This document shows positions 46,041 to 57,410 of a DNA stretch of 64,000 nt, one piece after another. Each line of letters begins with the position of its first letter. The first letter of the stretch is position 1. The notes below the pieces were generated by a model. It saw only the letters and a list, made by a program, of their open reading frames with translations. It did no database searches and was not told the DNA's origin. The DNA comes from UBA4246 sp045113695 (GTDB lineage: Bacteria > Bacillota > Clostridia > Christensenellales > Aristaeellaceae), in contig JBGUJG010000102.1 in the NCBI GenBank assembly GCA_045113695.1, forward strand, positions 86,168-150,167. The letters run 5' to 3'. A program made the position numbers and the translations under genes.

Positions 46041-47918
46041 TCAGGGCTGGTCCAGCCCGTACTTTTTCATCCTCCGCCACAGGGTCGCCCTGCTGACGCC
46101 GAGGGCGTCGGCGGCCCGGCTCCGGCTGCCGCCGGCTTCCCGGAGGGCCCGCCGGAGAGCCAGCTCCTCTTCCCCGGCGACGATATGCGGCTGCTGCTGC
46201 GCTTCCCCGATTTCCATGTCGGGCAGGAGTTTTTCCCGGATAAAGTCCAGCCCGATGACCGGGCCCGGGGCCAGCATCGTGGCCCGCAGGGCGAAGTATT
46301 CGATATCCCGCAAATTGTTGTTCCATGGGTACCGGCACAGATGGGCCAGGGCTTCGTCCGTCAGCAGGACGCGCTTTTTATATCTTTCCGCGCTCAGGTC
46401 CATGTATTCCTGCAGGTAGGCGGGGATGTCCTCCGGGATTTCCCGGATCGGCGGCATCCGGAGCGTGACGCCCAGCAGGGTATTGGCCAGCTGCCACATG
46501 AAACGGTCCTGCTCCGCCAGGGCCCTTAAGTCTGCGAAGGTCGAGCAGATCACCCGCACGGACACGGGGATCGGCTCCAGGGAGTCCCGCCGGCGGAAAT
46601 TGCCGTAGCGCAGGATGCTGAGCAGCTGGCGCTGGCAGTCCGGCGCGAGCATGTGCACATCCAGCAGGAAGAGCGCCCCCTTGTGCGCCTGGCCCACCAG
46701 CCCGATGTCTCCGCCGCCACGCTGGCCGAACAGCAGGCCGAACTGGTTTTCCGGCGGGATCGTGCCCAGGTCGACGGCCACATACGGGTTCCTGCGCCGC
46801 AGGCTCGCGTTGTGGATGCATTCAGCCAGCCTGCTTTTGGCCAGCCTGGGTTCCCCGGTGATCAGGACGGGCACCTCGTACGGGGCGTATGCCTCCGCTT
46901 CGGAAAGGAGGGTTTTCATGGCCGGAGACCGGGCGGGGAAATCGGCAAAGTGCGCCCGGGCCACAAATCCGCGCCGCCTTTTTTCCTGGCGGACGCGCTC
47001 GTCCAGGTCCTCGATGGCGGCAAACTCCTGCATCGTGATCAGCCAGCCCTCCGTCTGCTCTTCATGGATCACCGGCAGAATATTCGCCACATAGGAGGTA
47101 TTTGAAAACTGCAGGATGACGCCGTAGGAAGGCTCCTGTTTTTCCAGGGCGCGGCGCAGGGGCTCCGGGGCCGTCAGACCCCCGATCTCCTCCCATGCCC
47201 GGCCCACCAGCTCCGTTTCTGCGCTGCCCAGGGCCTTTTCCGCGCTGGGGTTGACGGCGCGGATTTTTTTGTCCGCGTTCAGGCTGAAGATGGCGTCCGA
47301 GGAAAACCGGATCAGGTAGCGGATTTCGCGAAGCCTTCGCTGCTCCCGGCGGAGCGCGTCGGCCAGGCGGGTCGCCGTCCGCAGGGCGGACAGCATCCCG
47401 TCCCGCGCCCCGCTGACGCTGACGGTCCTGAAGCCCGCCGATTCCGCCGCCCCGCAGACCCGGCTGTCCCCCACGACGCAGTCCGTCCCCGCCGCCCGGG
47501 CTTTTTCCAGCACGGCCGGCAGCTCGCCGTCTTCCCCGATATAATATATGTCCGTCTCCGCGCCCAGGATGCGGGCAAAGGTTTCCGGATTTGAAAACAT
47601 ATAGCGCTGGCCGATAAACGCGATCCGCGGGTGTTCGCGCCCCGCCAGCAGACAGGCCTTCTCCAGCAGGTCCGCCATGTCCTGCGCCGAAAGCACCGCC
47701 TCCACTACGGGAACCGTTTTCTGCGCCTTCAGCATCGCGGCCAGGCGGCCGCGCGCCACCGCTACGCCCGCGTTCTCTTCCAGAGCCGCCTGCACTGCGG
47801 AAACAACGGTTTCGTCGGCGGCTTCGATCACCCCGGCGTTCAGGCCGGTTTCCCGGACCAGGTCCCGGGCGGACGCCGCCTCTGCCGGGCCGGTAACAAT
47901 GACAATCTGTGGGGGCAT
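46041..47918 (-). CDS. PrpR-like regulator with degenerate AAA domain
   Basis: A 625-residue regulator. Residues 1-180 resemble the PrpR N-terminal sensor, 200-300 a PAS domain (FSSDAIFSLNADKKIRAVNPSAE), 340-560 an AAA domain, and the last 45 a Fis-type helix-turn-helix (SRAADALGVSRATLWRRMKKYG). The Walker A is changed (GEPRLAKS instead of GESGTGKE) and no GAFTGA loop is seen, so it probably cannot drive sigma-54. It would act as an ordinary regulator. Genes on both sides are transport operons. GTTTCA/TGAAAC palindromes upstream are its likely sites. GGAGGA lies 8 bases before the ATG. Confidence 0.8.
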   Translation of the reverse strand: MPPQIVIVTGPAEAASARDLVRETGLNAGVIEAADETVVSAVQAALEENAGVAVARGRLAAMLKAQKTVPVVEAVLSAQDMADLLEKACLLAGREHPRIAFIGQRYMFSNPETFARILGAETDIYYIGEDGELPAVLEKARAAGTDCVVGDSRVCGAAESAGFRTVSVSGARDGMLSALRTATRLADALRREQRRLREIRYLIRFSSDAIFSLNADKKIRAVNPSAEKALGSAETELVGRAWEEIGGLTAPEPLRRALEKQEPSYGVILQFSNTSYVANILPVIHEEQTEGWLITMQEFAAIEDLDERVRQEKRRRGFVARAHFADFPARSPAMKTLLSEAEAYAPYEVPVLITGEPRLAKSRLAECIHNASLRRRNPYVAVDLGTIPPENQFGLLFGQRGGGDIGLVGQAHKGALFLLDVHMLAPDCQRQLLSILRYGNFRRRDSLEPIPVSVRVICSTFADLRALAEQDRFMWQLANTLLGVTLRMPPIREIPEDIPAYLQEYMDLSAERYKKRVLLTDEALAHLCRYPWNNNLRDIEYFALRATMLAPGPVIGLDFIREKLLPDMEIGEAQQQPHIVAGEEELALRRALREAGGSRSRAADALGVSRATLWRRMKKYGLDQP

Positions 47919-48020
47919 ACGGCATTCCTCCGATCGGATAGGGTATCTGATGAATCTGCCGGAGCGGCGCATCTCTTTCATCATATTCTAACACAGCGGC
48001 AGCCGGGAGGCAAGCGGATT

Positions 48021-48081
48021 GTTTCACAGTTGAAACGATTATCTGAATCGTGTGACGTCTGCGTTTCATATTATGAAACGC
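48021..48081. promoter_or_regulatory. Two GTTTCA...TGAAAC palindromes in the divergent gap
   Basis: GTTTCA-N4-TGAAAC at 48021-48036 and GTTTCA-N5-TGAAAC at 48063-48079 (with GC on either side). Both lie between the regulator gene and the peptide ABC operon. Shared half-sites and position mark them as likely operators of the PrpR-like protein. Confidence 0.65.
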
Positions 48082-48139
48082 TCCCGGAAGTTTTCCTCCT
48101 TTTCGTCCCGAAAACCTGTTTTTCAGCCGGTTCTGCCGG

Positions 48140-48172
48140 TTGACCCGGCATCATCATTCAGGATATGATGAT
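48140..48172 (+). promoter_or_regulatory. Promoter and inverted repeat of the peptide ABC operon
   Basis: TTGACC (48140-48145) and TATGAT (48164-48169), 18-bp spacer. An inverted repeat ATCATCAT-N7-ATGATGAT (48150-48172) overlaps the -10 box. No -24/-12 sigma-54 promoter is visible. Confidence 0.65.
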
Positions 48173-48217
48173 ATCAGATACAATGCTCGAGCGACTGAAA
48201 CACAAGGAGGTGTCCGG

Positions 48218-49162
48218 ATGCTCAGATACATTCTCCAGCGCCTGGGGCAGACCCTGCTGGTGCTGCTGATCGTATCGTTTCTCACCTATCTGCTGGTCGA
48301 CTTCCTGCCCGGCGACCCGATCGCCGCGATGACCGGCGGTGAAATCTCCGGGGAAACGTACGACCGGCTGTTTCACGAGATGAACATGGACAAACCCGTC
48401 CTGGTCCGGTATTTTCTCTGGCTCAAAGACGCCCTGACCGGCAACCTGGGCATGTCCGCGTCCTACCACCGCCGGGTGATCGACATCATCGGCGAGCGCG
48501 TCCCGGTCACGATCTATCTGTCCCTGCTGGCCTTTGTGATCAGCGTGCCGCTGGGCATCATCTTCGGCATCATCAGCGCCGTCAGGCGCGGCAGCGCGGC
48601 CGATACGGCCGTCACCCTGACCGCCAACGTCTGCTGCTGTCTGCCGCAGTTCTGGCTGGGCATCCTGTTCATGTACATCTTTGCCATGAAGCTGGGCTGG
48701 CTTCCCTCCAGCGGCTTTGTCTGGCCCCATGAGGATTTCGCGATGAGCCTTCGCCAGACCATCATGCCCCTGCTCTGCCTGGCCATCGGCGGCATCGCTT
48801 CCATCACCCGCCAGACCCGCTCCTCCATGCTGGAAGTCATCCGGCAGGACTACATCCGCACCGCCCGCTCCAAGGGCCTGAAAAACAAAAAGGTCATCTA
48901 CGTGCACGCCCTCAAAAACGCTCTCCTCCCGGTCATCACCCTGATGGGCCTGCGCCTGGGCGGCCTGGTCGGCGGCTCGGTCTTCGTCGAGAACGTGTTC
49001 GTCATCCCCGGCATGGGCTCCCTGCTGGTCAACGCCATCACCAGCGTCGACATTCCCCTGATTCAGGGCTGCGTGCTGCTGATCGCCGTATTCTCCTGCG
49101 TGGTCAACCTGATCACGGACATCGTGTACGTCTACGTTGATCCCCGGATCAAGGTGGCGTAA
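48218..49162 (+). CDS. dppB: Peptide ABC transporter permease (DppB-like)
   Basis: A 314-residue inner permease of the peptide/nickel class with six helices. It starts MLRYILQRLGQTLLVLLIVSF and has the loop IRTARSKGLKNKKVIYVHALKNA. AGGAGGTG precedes the ATG at 48218. First gene of a four-gene operon (permeases, fused ATPases, binding protein) divergent from the PrpR-like regulator. The substrate may be an oligopeptide or, in some family members, glutathione or an oligosaccharide. Confidence 0.9.
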   Translation: MLRYILQRLGQTLLVLLIVSFLTYLLVDFLPGDPIAAMTGGEISGETYDRLFHEMNMDKPVLVRYFLWLKDALTGNLGMSASYHRRVIDIIGERVPVTIYLSLLAFVISVPLGIIFGIISAVRRGSAADTAVTLTANVCCCLPQFWLGILFMYIFAMKLGWLPSSGFVWPHEDFAMSLRQTIMPLLCLAIGGIASITRQTRSSMLEVIRQDYIRTARSKGLKNKKVIYVHALKNALLPVITLMGLRLGGLVGGSVFVENVFVIPGMGSLLVNAITSVDIPLIQGCVLLIAVFSCVVNLITDIVYVYVDPRIKVA

Positions 49163-49178
49163 GAAAGGAGTCAAAGCC

Positions 49179-50081
49179 ATGAGTCAGCCTAATGTCACCG
49201 CCGATCGGGCCCAGGCCCTGATCAGGGCCAACAAGGCCAAAAAACGCAGGCAGTTTATCAAGGCCCTTTTCTCCCGGAAAATTGTTCTGGTGTCCGCCTG
49301 CATCGTGATGCTGATCATCCTGGTGGCGGTCTTCGCCTATCAGATCATGCCGTTTGATCCCAACAAGCCCGCCGTCCGCGAGCGCAACCAGGGCCCCTCC
49401 GCCGCTCACCTGCTGGGCACGGACGAGTACGGCCGCGACGTGCTGAGCCGCATCATCATCGGCTCCCGGGTTTCCCTGATCGTCGGCGTGCTGGCCGTCA
49501 TCATCGCCTGCATCATCGGCACCACCCTGGGCATGCTGGCAGGCTATTTCGGCGGCTTCATCGACGACCTGATCAGCCGCGTCGCGGAGGCCATCCGCGT
49601 CATTCCCCAGGTCGTCCTCGCCATCGCGCTGTGCGCGGTGTTCGGGGGCGGCATCGTGAACATGTCCCTCATCCTCGGCATTTCCAACATGACGGTCTAC
49701 ATCCGCATGATGCGCTCCCAGGTCATGAGCATCAAGGAGCGGGACTACATCATGGCCGGCCGGCTCCAGGGCAACAGCAACGGCCGCCTGATGCTGCGCC
49801 ACATCCTGCCCAACAGCGTCTCCCCCATCATCGTGACGATGACCCAGCAGATCGGCGGCACGATCCTGGCGGAAGCCGGCCTGAGCTTCCTGGGCCTGGG
49901 CATCTCGACCCCCACCGCGTCCTGGGGCACCCTGGTGTCCGGCGGCCGGGCCTACCTGCTCACCAACCCCGTCTACTCGATCGCGCCCGGCGTCTGCATC
50001 GCCCTGCTGGTCATCTGCCTGAACTCCCTGGGCGACGGCGTCCGCGACGCGCTCGACCCGCGTCTGCGCGGCGAACTGTAA
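49179..50081 (+). CDS. dppC: Peptide ABC transporter permease (DppC-like)
   Basis: A 300-residue permease pairing with the preceding one. It has the DppC-type N-terminal helix, LLGTDEYGRDVLSRIIIGSRVSL, and the loop YIMAGRLQGNSNGRLMLRHILPN. GAAAGGAG lies before the ATG at 49179, 16 bp after the preceding stop. Confidence 0.9.
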   Translation: MSQPNVTADRAQALIRANKAKKRRQFIKALFSRKIVLVSACIVMLIILVAVFAYQIMPFDPNKPAVRERNQGPSAAHLLGTDEYGRDVLSRIIIGSRVSLIVGVLAVIIACIIGTTLGMLAGYFGGFIDDLISRVAEAIRVIPQVVLAIALCAVFGGGIVNMSLILGISNMTVYIRMMRSQVMSIKERDYIMAGRLQGNSNGRLMLRHILPNSVSPIIVTMTQQIGGTILAEAGLSFLGLGISTPTASWGTLVSGGRAYLLTNPVYSIAPGVCIALLVICLNSLGDGVRDALDPRLRGEL

Positions 50082-50098
50082 GGAAAGGAGGCCGTCCC

Positions 50099-52126
<2,028 letters not shown>

Positions 52127-52138
52127 TCCAAACCAATT

Positions 52139-52230
52139 TCAACTCCTCATTCCTCACTCCTAACTCCTCACTATTCCCTGTTGCCTACTGCCTACTGCCT
52201 ATAAATATGATCGTACCCCGCACATGCGGG
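52139..52230. repeat. Simple repeats and hairpin between dppDF and dppA
   Basis: AACTCCTCATTCCTCACTCC-type words, then TGCCTACTGCCTACTGCCTA, then a GTACCCCGC-N3-TGCGGGTAC hairpin (52212-52232). The first words match the foldback at 16985-17110. Confidence 0.55.
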
Positions 52231-52284
52231 TACAGATACAACTCCGCTGGTTTTGCGGAATGACCATTCAAGGAGGTTTCATCC

Positions 52285-53823
52285 ATGAAGAAACTGCTCG
52301 CTCTGCTGCTGGCCTGCATGATGCTGGTCTCCCTCGCCTCCGCCGCCGCGGCGGAAGCCGCGCCCGTCTCCGGCGGCACCCTGACGGTGCTTGGTTTCGA
52401 GTTCGCCACTTTCTTCCCCGCCCATTCCACCACGACCTCCGACCGTTACAACATGGCCCCCGCCATTGAGCCCCTGGGCCGCCGCAACCCCGACACCGGC
52501 GATACCGAAGGCTGGCTGGCTGACGAGTTCGTGACCGATCCGGAAGCGCTGACCCTGACCATCAAGCTGCACCAGGGCATCAAGTTCTCCGACGGCACCG
52601 ATTTCAACGCCGACGCCGTGCTGTGGAACTTCCAGCAGATGGTCGACTTCGGCAAGGCCTCCGAGCTGGTCAACCCCGAAAGCTTTGAAAAGACCGACGA
52701 TTACACCGTGGTCCTCCATTACGCTGCCTGGGCCAACACCTGGGCCGACACCGTGGGCGAAGTCCGCATCTACTCCCCCGCCGCCTATGAAGCCAACGGC
52801 GACGACTGGGCCGCGATCCATCCCGTCGGCACCGGCGCCTTCGTCATGAAGGAAATGGTCGCCGACAGCCACATCTCCTATGTGAAGAACGAAAACTACT
52901 GGCGCGAAGGCGAACCCTATCTGGACGGCATCGAAGTCCTGTTCATGAACGACGCCACCACCCAGCTGTCCTCCTTCATCAACGGCGAGCTCGACGTCCT
53001 GCGCAACCCCAGCAGCGTCGGCATCAAGCAGCTGCAGGACAAGTATGAGAACGTCGCCAACAACGCCCCCGACCTGGCCGGCATCACCTACATGATGTTC
53101 TGCTCCGGCGTGGAAGAATCCCCCTTCTCCAAGCTGGACGTCCGTCTGGCCGTCATGCACGCCATCGACTGGGACGAAATGTCTGACGCCATCTATGACG
53201 GTCTGGGCGGCTCCACCCCCGTGTTCGCCGTTCCCGGCGCCTGGAGCTATGATGAAGACCTGCCCCTGTATGAAAAGGACCTCGACCTGGCCAAGAAGCT
53301 CCTGAGCGACGCCGGCTATCCCGGCGGTTTCAATACCGTCATCACCATCAACGGCGAAAATCCCGCCAACGAACCCTGCGCCGTCATGCTGCAGTATTAT
53401 CTCAGCGAAATCGGCATCAACGCTGAAATCAAGAAGCTCACCAACTCCGACTTCAACGCCCAGAAGGCCGAAGGCAACTACGACCTGGGCATCATGGTCA
53501 ACAACGGCTCCTCCAAGCTGGACTTCACCGCCAACTACATCCGCCTGTACTCCTCCGAGGGCGTCAACTACAAGGTCATGATGGCCAAGCCCGCCGATTA
53601 TGAGGAAGCCCTCTTCGGCGCCCGCGCCGCCAAGACCCTGGAAGAAAAGAAGGAACTGCTGAAGAAGGCCGCCCGCCTGTTCAGCCACGATTACGCGCTG
53701 GTCGTCGCCACCGGCTATCAGGGCGCCTACTGCTACGCGCAGCCCGGCGTGCACGACACCGGCATCTGCTCCACCACCGCGGAAGCCTGGACGCCTGAAA
53801 AGGCCTGGAAAGAAGCCAAGTAA
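52285..53823 (+). CDS. Peptide-type ABC substrate-binding protein (DppA-like)
   Basis: A 512-residue exported binding protein of solute-binding family 5. It has a signal peptide (MKKLLALLLACMMLVSLASAAAAEA), the block LTIKLHQGIKFSDGTDFNADAV and a C-terminal lobe typical of DppA/OppA. It supplies the permeases encoded upstream. The ribosome site is AAGGAGG at 52271. Placed last in the operon, after a hairpin. Confidence 0.9.
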   Translation: MKKLLALLLACMMLVSLASAAAAEAAPVSGGTLTVLGFEFATFFPAHSTTTSDRYNMAPAIEPLGRRNPDTGDTEGWLADEFVTDPEALTLTIKLHQGIKFSDGTDFNADAVLWNFQQMVDFGKASELVNPESFEKTDDYTVVLHYAAWANTWADTVGEVRIYSPAAYEANGDDWAAIHPVGTGAFVMKEMVADSHISYVKNENYWREGEPYLDGIEVLFMNDATTQLSSFINGELDVLRNPSSVGIKQLQDKYENVANNAPDLAGITYMMFCSGVEESPFSKLDVRLAVMHAIDWDEMSDAIYDGLGGSTPVFAVPGAWSYDEDLPLYEKDLDLAKKLLSDAGYPGGFNTVITINGENPANEPCAVMLQYYLSEIGINAEIKKLTNSDFNAQKAEGNYDLGIMVNNGSSKLDFTANYIRLYSSEGVNYKVMMAKPADYEEALFGARAAKTLEEKKELLKKAARLFSHDYALVVATGYQGAYCYAQPGVHDTGICSTTAEAWTPEKAWKEAK

Positions 53824-53829
53824 GGCTTC

Positions 53830-54175
53830 GAAGGGGGGACTTGCGTCCCCCCTTTGGGATCCCCCTCGCCTTTGCCTTACGTCATCATGCCTTCCCCTTT
53901 GGGGAAGGTGGCCCGTAGGGCCGGATGAGGTTCTCCAGGGCCTGCCGGCCCGTTCTCGCTGAAAACTGCCCAGGGCTTGCCAGCCCGTTGCTCGGTGATA
54001 ATTGTCCACTGGACAGTTTTCCAGGCGCTGCGAACCCCGGGCGGCAAAGGCGCAATGAAAGAATATTTGCTCCCGCGGGGCAAGCTCCGCTCCGCAAAAA
54101 TTCATCCTCGCACCGCACATGTCGCTGCTACGGATTTATAATGGAGGGGCTGCGGCCCCTCCATACCACCCGGAG
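53830..54175 (-). repeat. Dispersed ~300-bp repeat, copy B
   Basis: The reverse complement closely matches 29226-29520 at both ends and in several inner blocks; the inner part is longer here, with added GGGAAGG and GGGCC hairpins and a GTCCAGTGGAC palindrome. It fills the gap between the binding protein and mannonate dehydratase-like genes. No protein is encoded. Confidence 0.8.
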
Positions 54176-54240
54176 CTCTCTGATTTCCTGACAATCCTGT
54201 TTTCAACCCCTGAATAATCGGTCATGACGGAGGCTTTACG

Positions 54241-55218
54241 ATGCAGGCTTTGATGAAACCGCAGCTGTGCGTGCGGTCTGAAAACGCCACAGACGAATAC
54301 ATCCAGTATCTGCTCCAGATGAACGTCACCCATTGCTTTGTGATGTTCTCCAACGAACACTCCAACTACGAGGACGTAAACCGGATCCTGGACAAACTGC
54401 GCGGCGCGGGACTCACCGTGGACGACGCCGGAAACGGCTTCCTGTACAAGCACCTGTCCATCTACCTGGGCCTCCCGGACCGCGATAAGTGGATCGACCA
54501 GTACAATAACCTGAACCGGATCCTCGGGCAGGCAGGCGTCAGGGTCGGCTACATCGGCAACAGCCGGGTATCCCATACCGGCTACTTTGCCAGCGATCTG
54601 ACCCATGGGGCCTTCGGCCGCACTGTTCAGATGGACGAGATCCTCAGCCGTCCTCCCCAGGTGGACAGGCCCGTCGGCGAAGAGGAGCTCTGGGAAGCCT
54701 TCCGCTATCTCCTGCAGCGGGCCCTGCCCGTGGCAAAAGAGGTCGGGATGAAGCTTTCCCTTCACCCCTGCGACCCGCCCCACCCCATGTACGAAGGCTA
54801 CGCCAGCCTCATCCACAGCAGCGACTGCTACAGGAAAGCCCTCAAAATGGCGGACGAGATCGAGCCGGACGTCCTGGGCATCAAGTTTTGCTGCGGCTGC
54901 TGGCTGGAAGGTGGAAAGAATTTCGGCGATCTCCTGAACGACCTGCGCGAGTTCGTCCGGGACAGGCGGGTGCTGACGGTGCACTTCCGCAACGTCTCCT
55001 GCCCCCTGCCCAACTTCACCGAGGTCCTCGCCGAGGACGGCTACTTCGACATGATGTCCATCATGCGGGTGCTGGTGGAAGAAGGATACGACCAGGCGAT
55101 CTACCCGGACCATATCTTTGAGACGGCCCCCGGCACCGGCGGCGATATGACCCAGTTCGCCTACGCCATCGGCTACATGAAGGGCCTGATGAACGCGGCG
55201 TACAGCGAAATAAAATAA
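54241..55218 (+). CDS. Mannonate dehydratase-like (UxuA-related) TIM-barrel protein
   Basis: A 325-residue enzyme-like protein. Metal-ligand motifs match the UxuA pattern: LSLHPCDPP near residue 175, GIKFCCGCWLE, VHFRNV near 245, DGYFDMMSIM near 262 and PDH near 288. UxuA removes water from D-mannonate in glucuronate breakdown and is usually 350-390 residues, so this is short. It may use another sugar acid. The next gene encodes an oxidoreductase; sugar-acid use by the pair is plausible but unproved. GGAGGC lies before the ATG. Confidence 0.65.
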   Translation: MQALMKPQLCVRSENATDEYIQYLLQMNVTHCFVMFSNEHSNYEDVNRILDKLRGAGLTVDDAGNGFLYKHLSIYLGLPDRDKWIDQYNNLNRILGQAGVRVGYIGNSRVSHTGYFASDLTHGAFGRTVQMDEILSRPPQVDRPVGEEELWEAFRYLLQRALPVAKEVGMKLSLHPCDPPHPMYEGYASLIHSSDCYRKALKMADEIEPDVLGIKFCCGCWLEGGKNFGDLLNDLREFVRDRRVLTVHFRNVSCPLPNFTEVLAEDGYFDMMSIMRVLVEEGYDQAIYPDHIFETAPGTGGDMTQFAYAIGYMKGLMNAAYSEIK

Positions 55219-55281
55219 TAACCCCGAAAAAAAGGATTCCGGGACCCTCTCATAGAATCTTTGTTCCGGCTGAAAGCCGGT

Positions 55282-55322
55282 AGCGTCTCCGGCCCGCATG
55301 CAGCGCGCCGGAGACGCTTTTC
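55282..55322 (+). terminator. Terminator before the dehydrogenase gene
   Basis: AGCGTCTCCGGC (55282-55293) pairs with GCCGGAGACGCT (55307-55318), followed by TTTCT. A smaller hairpin CCGGC-TGAAA-GCCGG is just upstream. Confidence 0.75.
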
Positions 55323-55347
55323 TGATCAGACTTGGAGGTTGGAACGA

Positions 55348-56502
55348 ATGAATAAAATACGTCTTGGCATCATCGGTGTGGGCAATATCGGCTCCGCTCA
55401 CGTGGAAAACATCCGGGCAGGCCTGTGCCCGGAAATCGAACTCATCGCCGCCGCAGACCGCCGCGCGTCCCGGCGGGAATGGGCCGAAAAACAGATGCCC
55501 GGGATACGGATCTTTACGGAAGGCAGCGATCTGATCGCGTCCGGCGTCTGTGAGGCCGTCCTGATCAGCGTCCCGCATTACCAGCATCCGGTGCTGGCCA
55601 TCGACGCCATGCGGCACGGGCTGCACACCCTGGTCGAAAAGCCGGCCGGCGTCTACACCCTCCAGGTCCGGGAAATGAACGAAGAGGCGGACCGGCATCC
55701 GGAACTCACGTTCGCGATGATGTTCAACCAGCGGACGAACTGCGTCTACCGCAAGCTGAAGGAAATGATTGACGGCGGGGAACTCGGCAGCCTGAAGCGG
55801 GTGTCCTGGCTGATCACGGACTGGTACCGCACCCAGATCTACTACGACTCCGGCGCCTGGCGCGCCACCTGGTCCGGCGAGGGCGGCGGGGTTCTTCTGA
55901 ACCAGTGCCCGCACCAGCTGGACCTGCTCCAGTGGCTCTGCGGCCTCCCGACCCGCGTCCGCGCCTTCTGCCACGAAGGCAAATGGCACGACATTGAGGT
56001 CGAGGACGACGTGACCGCCTACCTGGAGTTTGAAAACGGCGCCACCGGCGTTTTCGTCACCACCACCGGCGACGCGCCGGGCACCAACCGGCTGGAAGTC
56101 ACCGGCACCAAAGGGAAAGTGGTCTGCGAGAACGACAGCCTGATCTTCTCCCGGCTGGCTACGGACGAACGTATCTGGTGCACCTCCTGCCAGGAAGGCT
56201 TCAAAAAGCCGGACTGTGAAACCTCCGAGGTCGAAACGGACGGGCAGAACCCGCAGCACCCCGGCGTGCTGAACGCTTTCGCCGCCCATATCCTCCGCGG
56301 CGAGCCCCTGGTCGCCGACGGCCGGGAAGGGATCCGCGGCCTGACCCTGTCCAACGCGATGCACCTGTCCTCCTGGCTCGGAAAGCCCGTCGATCTCCCG
56401 TTTGACGAAGAACTTTTCCGCGATATGCTCCTGGAGCGCAGCAAGCACTCCCGCCGCAAGGAAGACGCCGATATTACATTCTCCACCGAAGGAAGCTACT
56501 GA
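55348..56502 (+). CDS. Gfo/Idh/MocA-family oxidoreductase
   Basis: A 384-residue NAD(P)-dependent dehydrogenase. The Rossmann motif GVGNIGSAHVENI is at residue 11, EKPAG near 97 carries the catalytic Lys, and GGGVLLNQCPHQLDLLQW has the substrate-binding Asp and His. Family members oxidise sugars, inositols or sugar acids; the substrate cannot be set. CTTGGAGGTTGG precedes the ATG at 55348. A terminator lies between it and the UxuA-like gene, so they may be separately transcribed. Confidence 0.85.
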   Translation: MNKIRLGIIGVGNIGSAHVENIRAGLCPEIELIAAADRRASRREWAEKQMPGIRIFTEGSDLIASGVCEAVLISVPHYQHPVLAIDAMRHGLHTLVEKPAGVYTLQVREMNEEADRHPELTFAMMFNQRTNCVYRKLKEMIDGGELGSLKRVSWLITDWYRTQIYYDSGAWRATWSGEGGGVLLNQCPHQLDLLQWLCGLPTRVRAFCHEGKWHDIEVEDDVTAYLEFENGATGVFVTTTGDAPGTNRLEVTGTKGKVVCENDSLIFSRLATDERIWCTSCQEGFKKPDCETSEVETDGQNPQHPGVLNAFAAHILRGEPLVADGREGIRGLTLSNAMHLSSWLGKPVDLPFDEELFRDMLLERSKHSRRKEDADITFSTEGSY

Positions 56503-56507
56503 TATAA

Positions 56508-56546
56508 CGGGGCGGCTGCAGAAGATCTGCAGCCGCCCCGCTGTTT
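56508..56546. terminator. Terminator between convergent genes
   Basis: A perfect 14-bp stem (CGGGGCGGCTGCAG with CTGCAGCCGCCCCG), followed by CTGTTTC. Confidence 0.8.
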
Positions 56547-56552
56547 CTCCAT

Positions 56553-57293
56553 TCAGTCATACGCCCCGCTGACGCTCAGCGTCAGCAGCACGGCCGCCAC
56601 GGCGGCGGTTTCCGTACGGAAGATGCGCGGGCCCATCGTCACGGGGACCGCGCCTTTGCTTTTGAGGAAGGCGATCTCTTCCTCCCCCATACCGCCCTCC
56701 GGGCCGATCACCAGCCAAATGTCCTTCGCGTCCGGATGCTCCGCCGCAGCCCGGCGGAGCGGGAAGGCCTTTTCCTCCTCCCAGGGGACGAGCAGCAGGG
56801 CGTTCTGAGGCATTGCGGAAAGAACCTTTTCCAGCGCCGCCGGCGCGGAGACGGCGGGCACGCGGGCCCGGCCGGACTGCTTGGCCGCTTCCGCGGCGAT
56901 CTTCTGCCAGCGCTCCGCCTTTTTGGCCCCGTCCTTTCCGTTCAGGCGGACGACGCAGCGGGGCATCTCCGCCGGCATGACGGCGTACACCCCGGCCTCC
57001 GTACATTTCTGCACGATCCAGTCCATCTTGTCCGCCTTGGGCAGGCCCTGAACGAGGGTCACCCGGACGGCCGGTTCCGGGTCCGGCAGGGCCCCCTTCA
57101 GTTCCGCCGCCACCCCGTCCTGCGCGGATACGATCTCCGCGTCATACAGGTTTCCCTCCAGGATGATCTGTACGACGTCCCCTTCCTTCAGGCGGAGCAC
57201 CGTCAGGGCGTGCCGGGCCTCCTCCGGCAGCAGCCGGACAGATGTTTCCCCGGTGCGCTCAGCGAAAAAACGATGCAACCTCCACACCCCCAA
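56553..57293 (-). CDS. rsmE: 16S rRNA (uracil-1498-N3) methyltransferase RsmE
   Basis: A 246-residue SPOUT methyltransferase acting on 16S rRNA. It has the N-terminal PUA-like part (LHRFFAER, ARHALTVLRLKEGD) and the knot motifs VIGPEGGMGEEEI and RIFRTETA. The start is unclear: TTG 57293, GTG 57287 and TTG 57278 are in frame, and the family usually starts MHRFF, which fits the last. No well-spaced ribosome site is seen because a foldback repeat lies just upstream. Confidence 0.9.
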   Translation of the reverse strand: MGVWRLHRFFAERTGETSVRLLPEEARHALTVLRLKEGDVVQIILEGNLYDAEIVSAQDGVAAELKGALPDPEPAVRVTLVQGLPKADKMDWIVQKCTEAGVYAVMPAEMPRCVVRLNGKDGAKKAERWQKIAAEAAKQSGRARVPAVSAPAALEKVLSAMPQNALLLVPWEEEKAFPLRRAAAEHPDAKDIWLVIGPEGGMGEEEIAFLKSKGAVPVTMGPRIFRTETAAVAAVLLTLSVSGAYD

Positions 57294-57295
57294 AC

Positions 57296-57410
57296 GATAA
57301 TTCGTAATTCGTAATGCGTAATGCGTAATTTTATATACTCCCGATGCGGTCTGTTCGGACGTTTCTCCGCCGCCCGCGGCGGCGAATTACGCATTACGCA
57401 TTATTTTTTT
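57296..57410. repeat. Foldback of AATTCGTAATGCGT words between prmA and rsmE
   Basis: The left arm (57300-57331, repeated AATTCGT and AATGCGT) is complementary to the right arm (57383-57405, GAATTACGCATTACGCATTA). The loop holds GC-rich CCGCCGCCCGCGGCGGCG. It ends at the prmA stop. Confidence 0.75.

Noticed and set aside
48140..48217. 26-codon extension of dppB
   Set aside because: It lies in the promoter and operator region; AGGAGGTG fixes the start at 48218.
54136..56448. 770-codon minus-strand frame opposite two plus-strand enzymes
   Set aside because: It spans two clear genes and the terminator between them; composition is that of a shadow frame.
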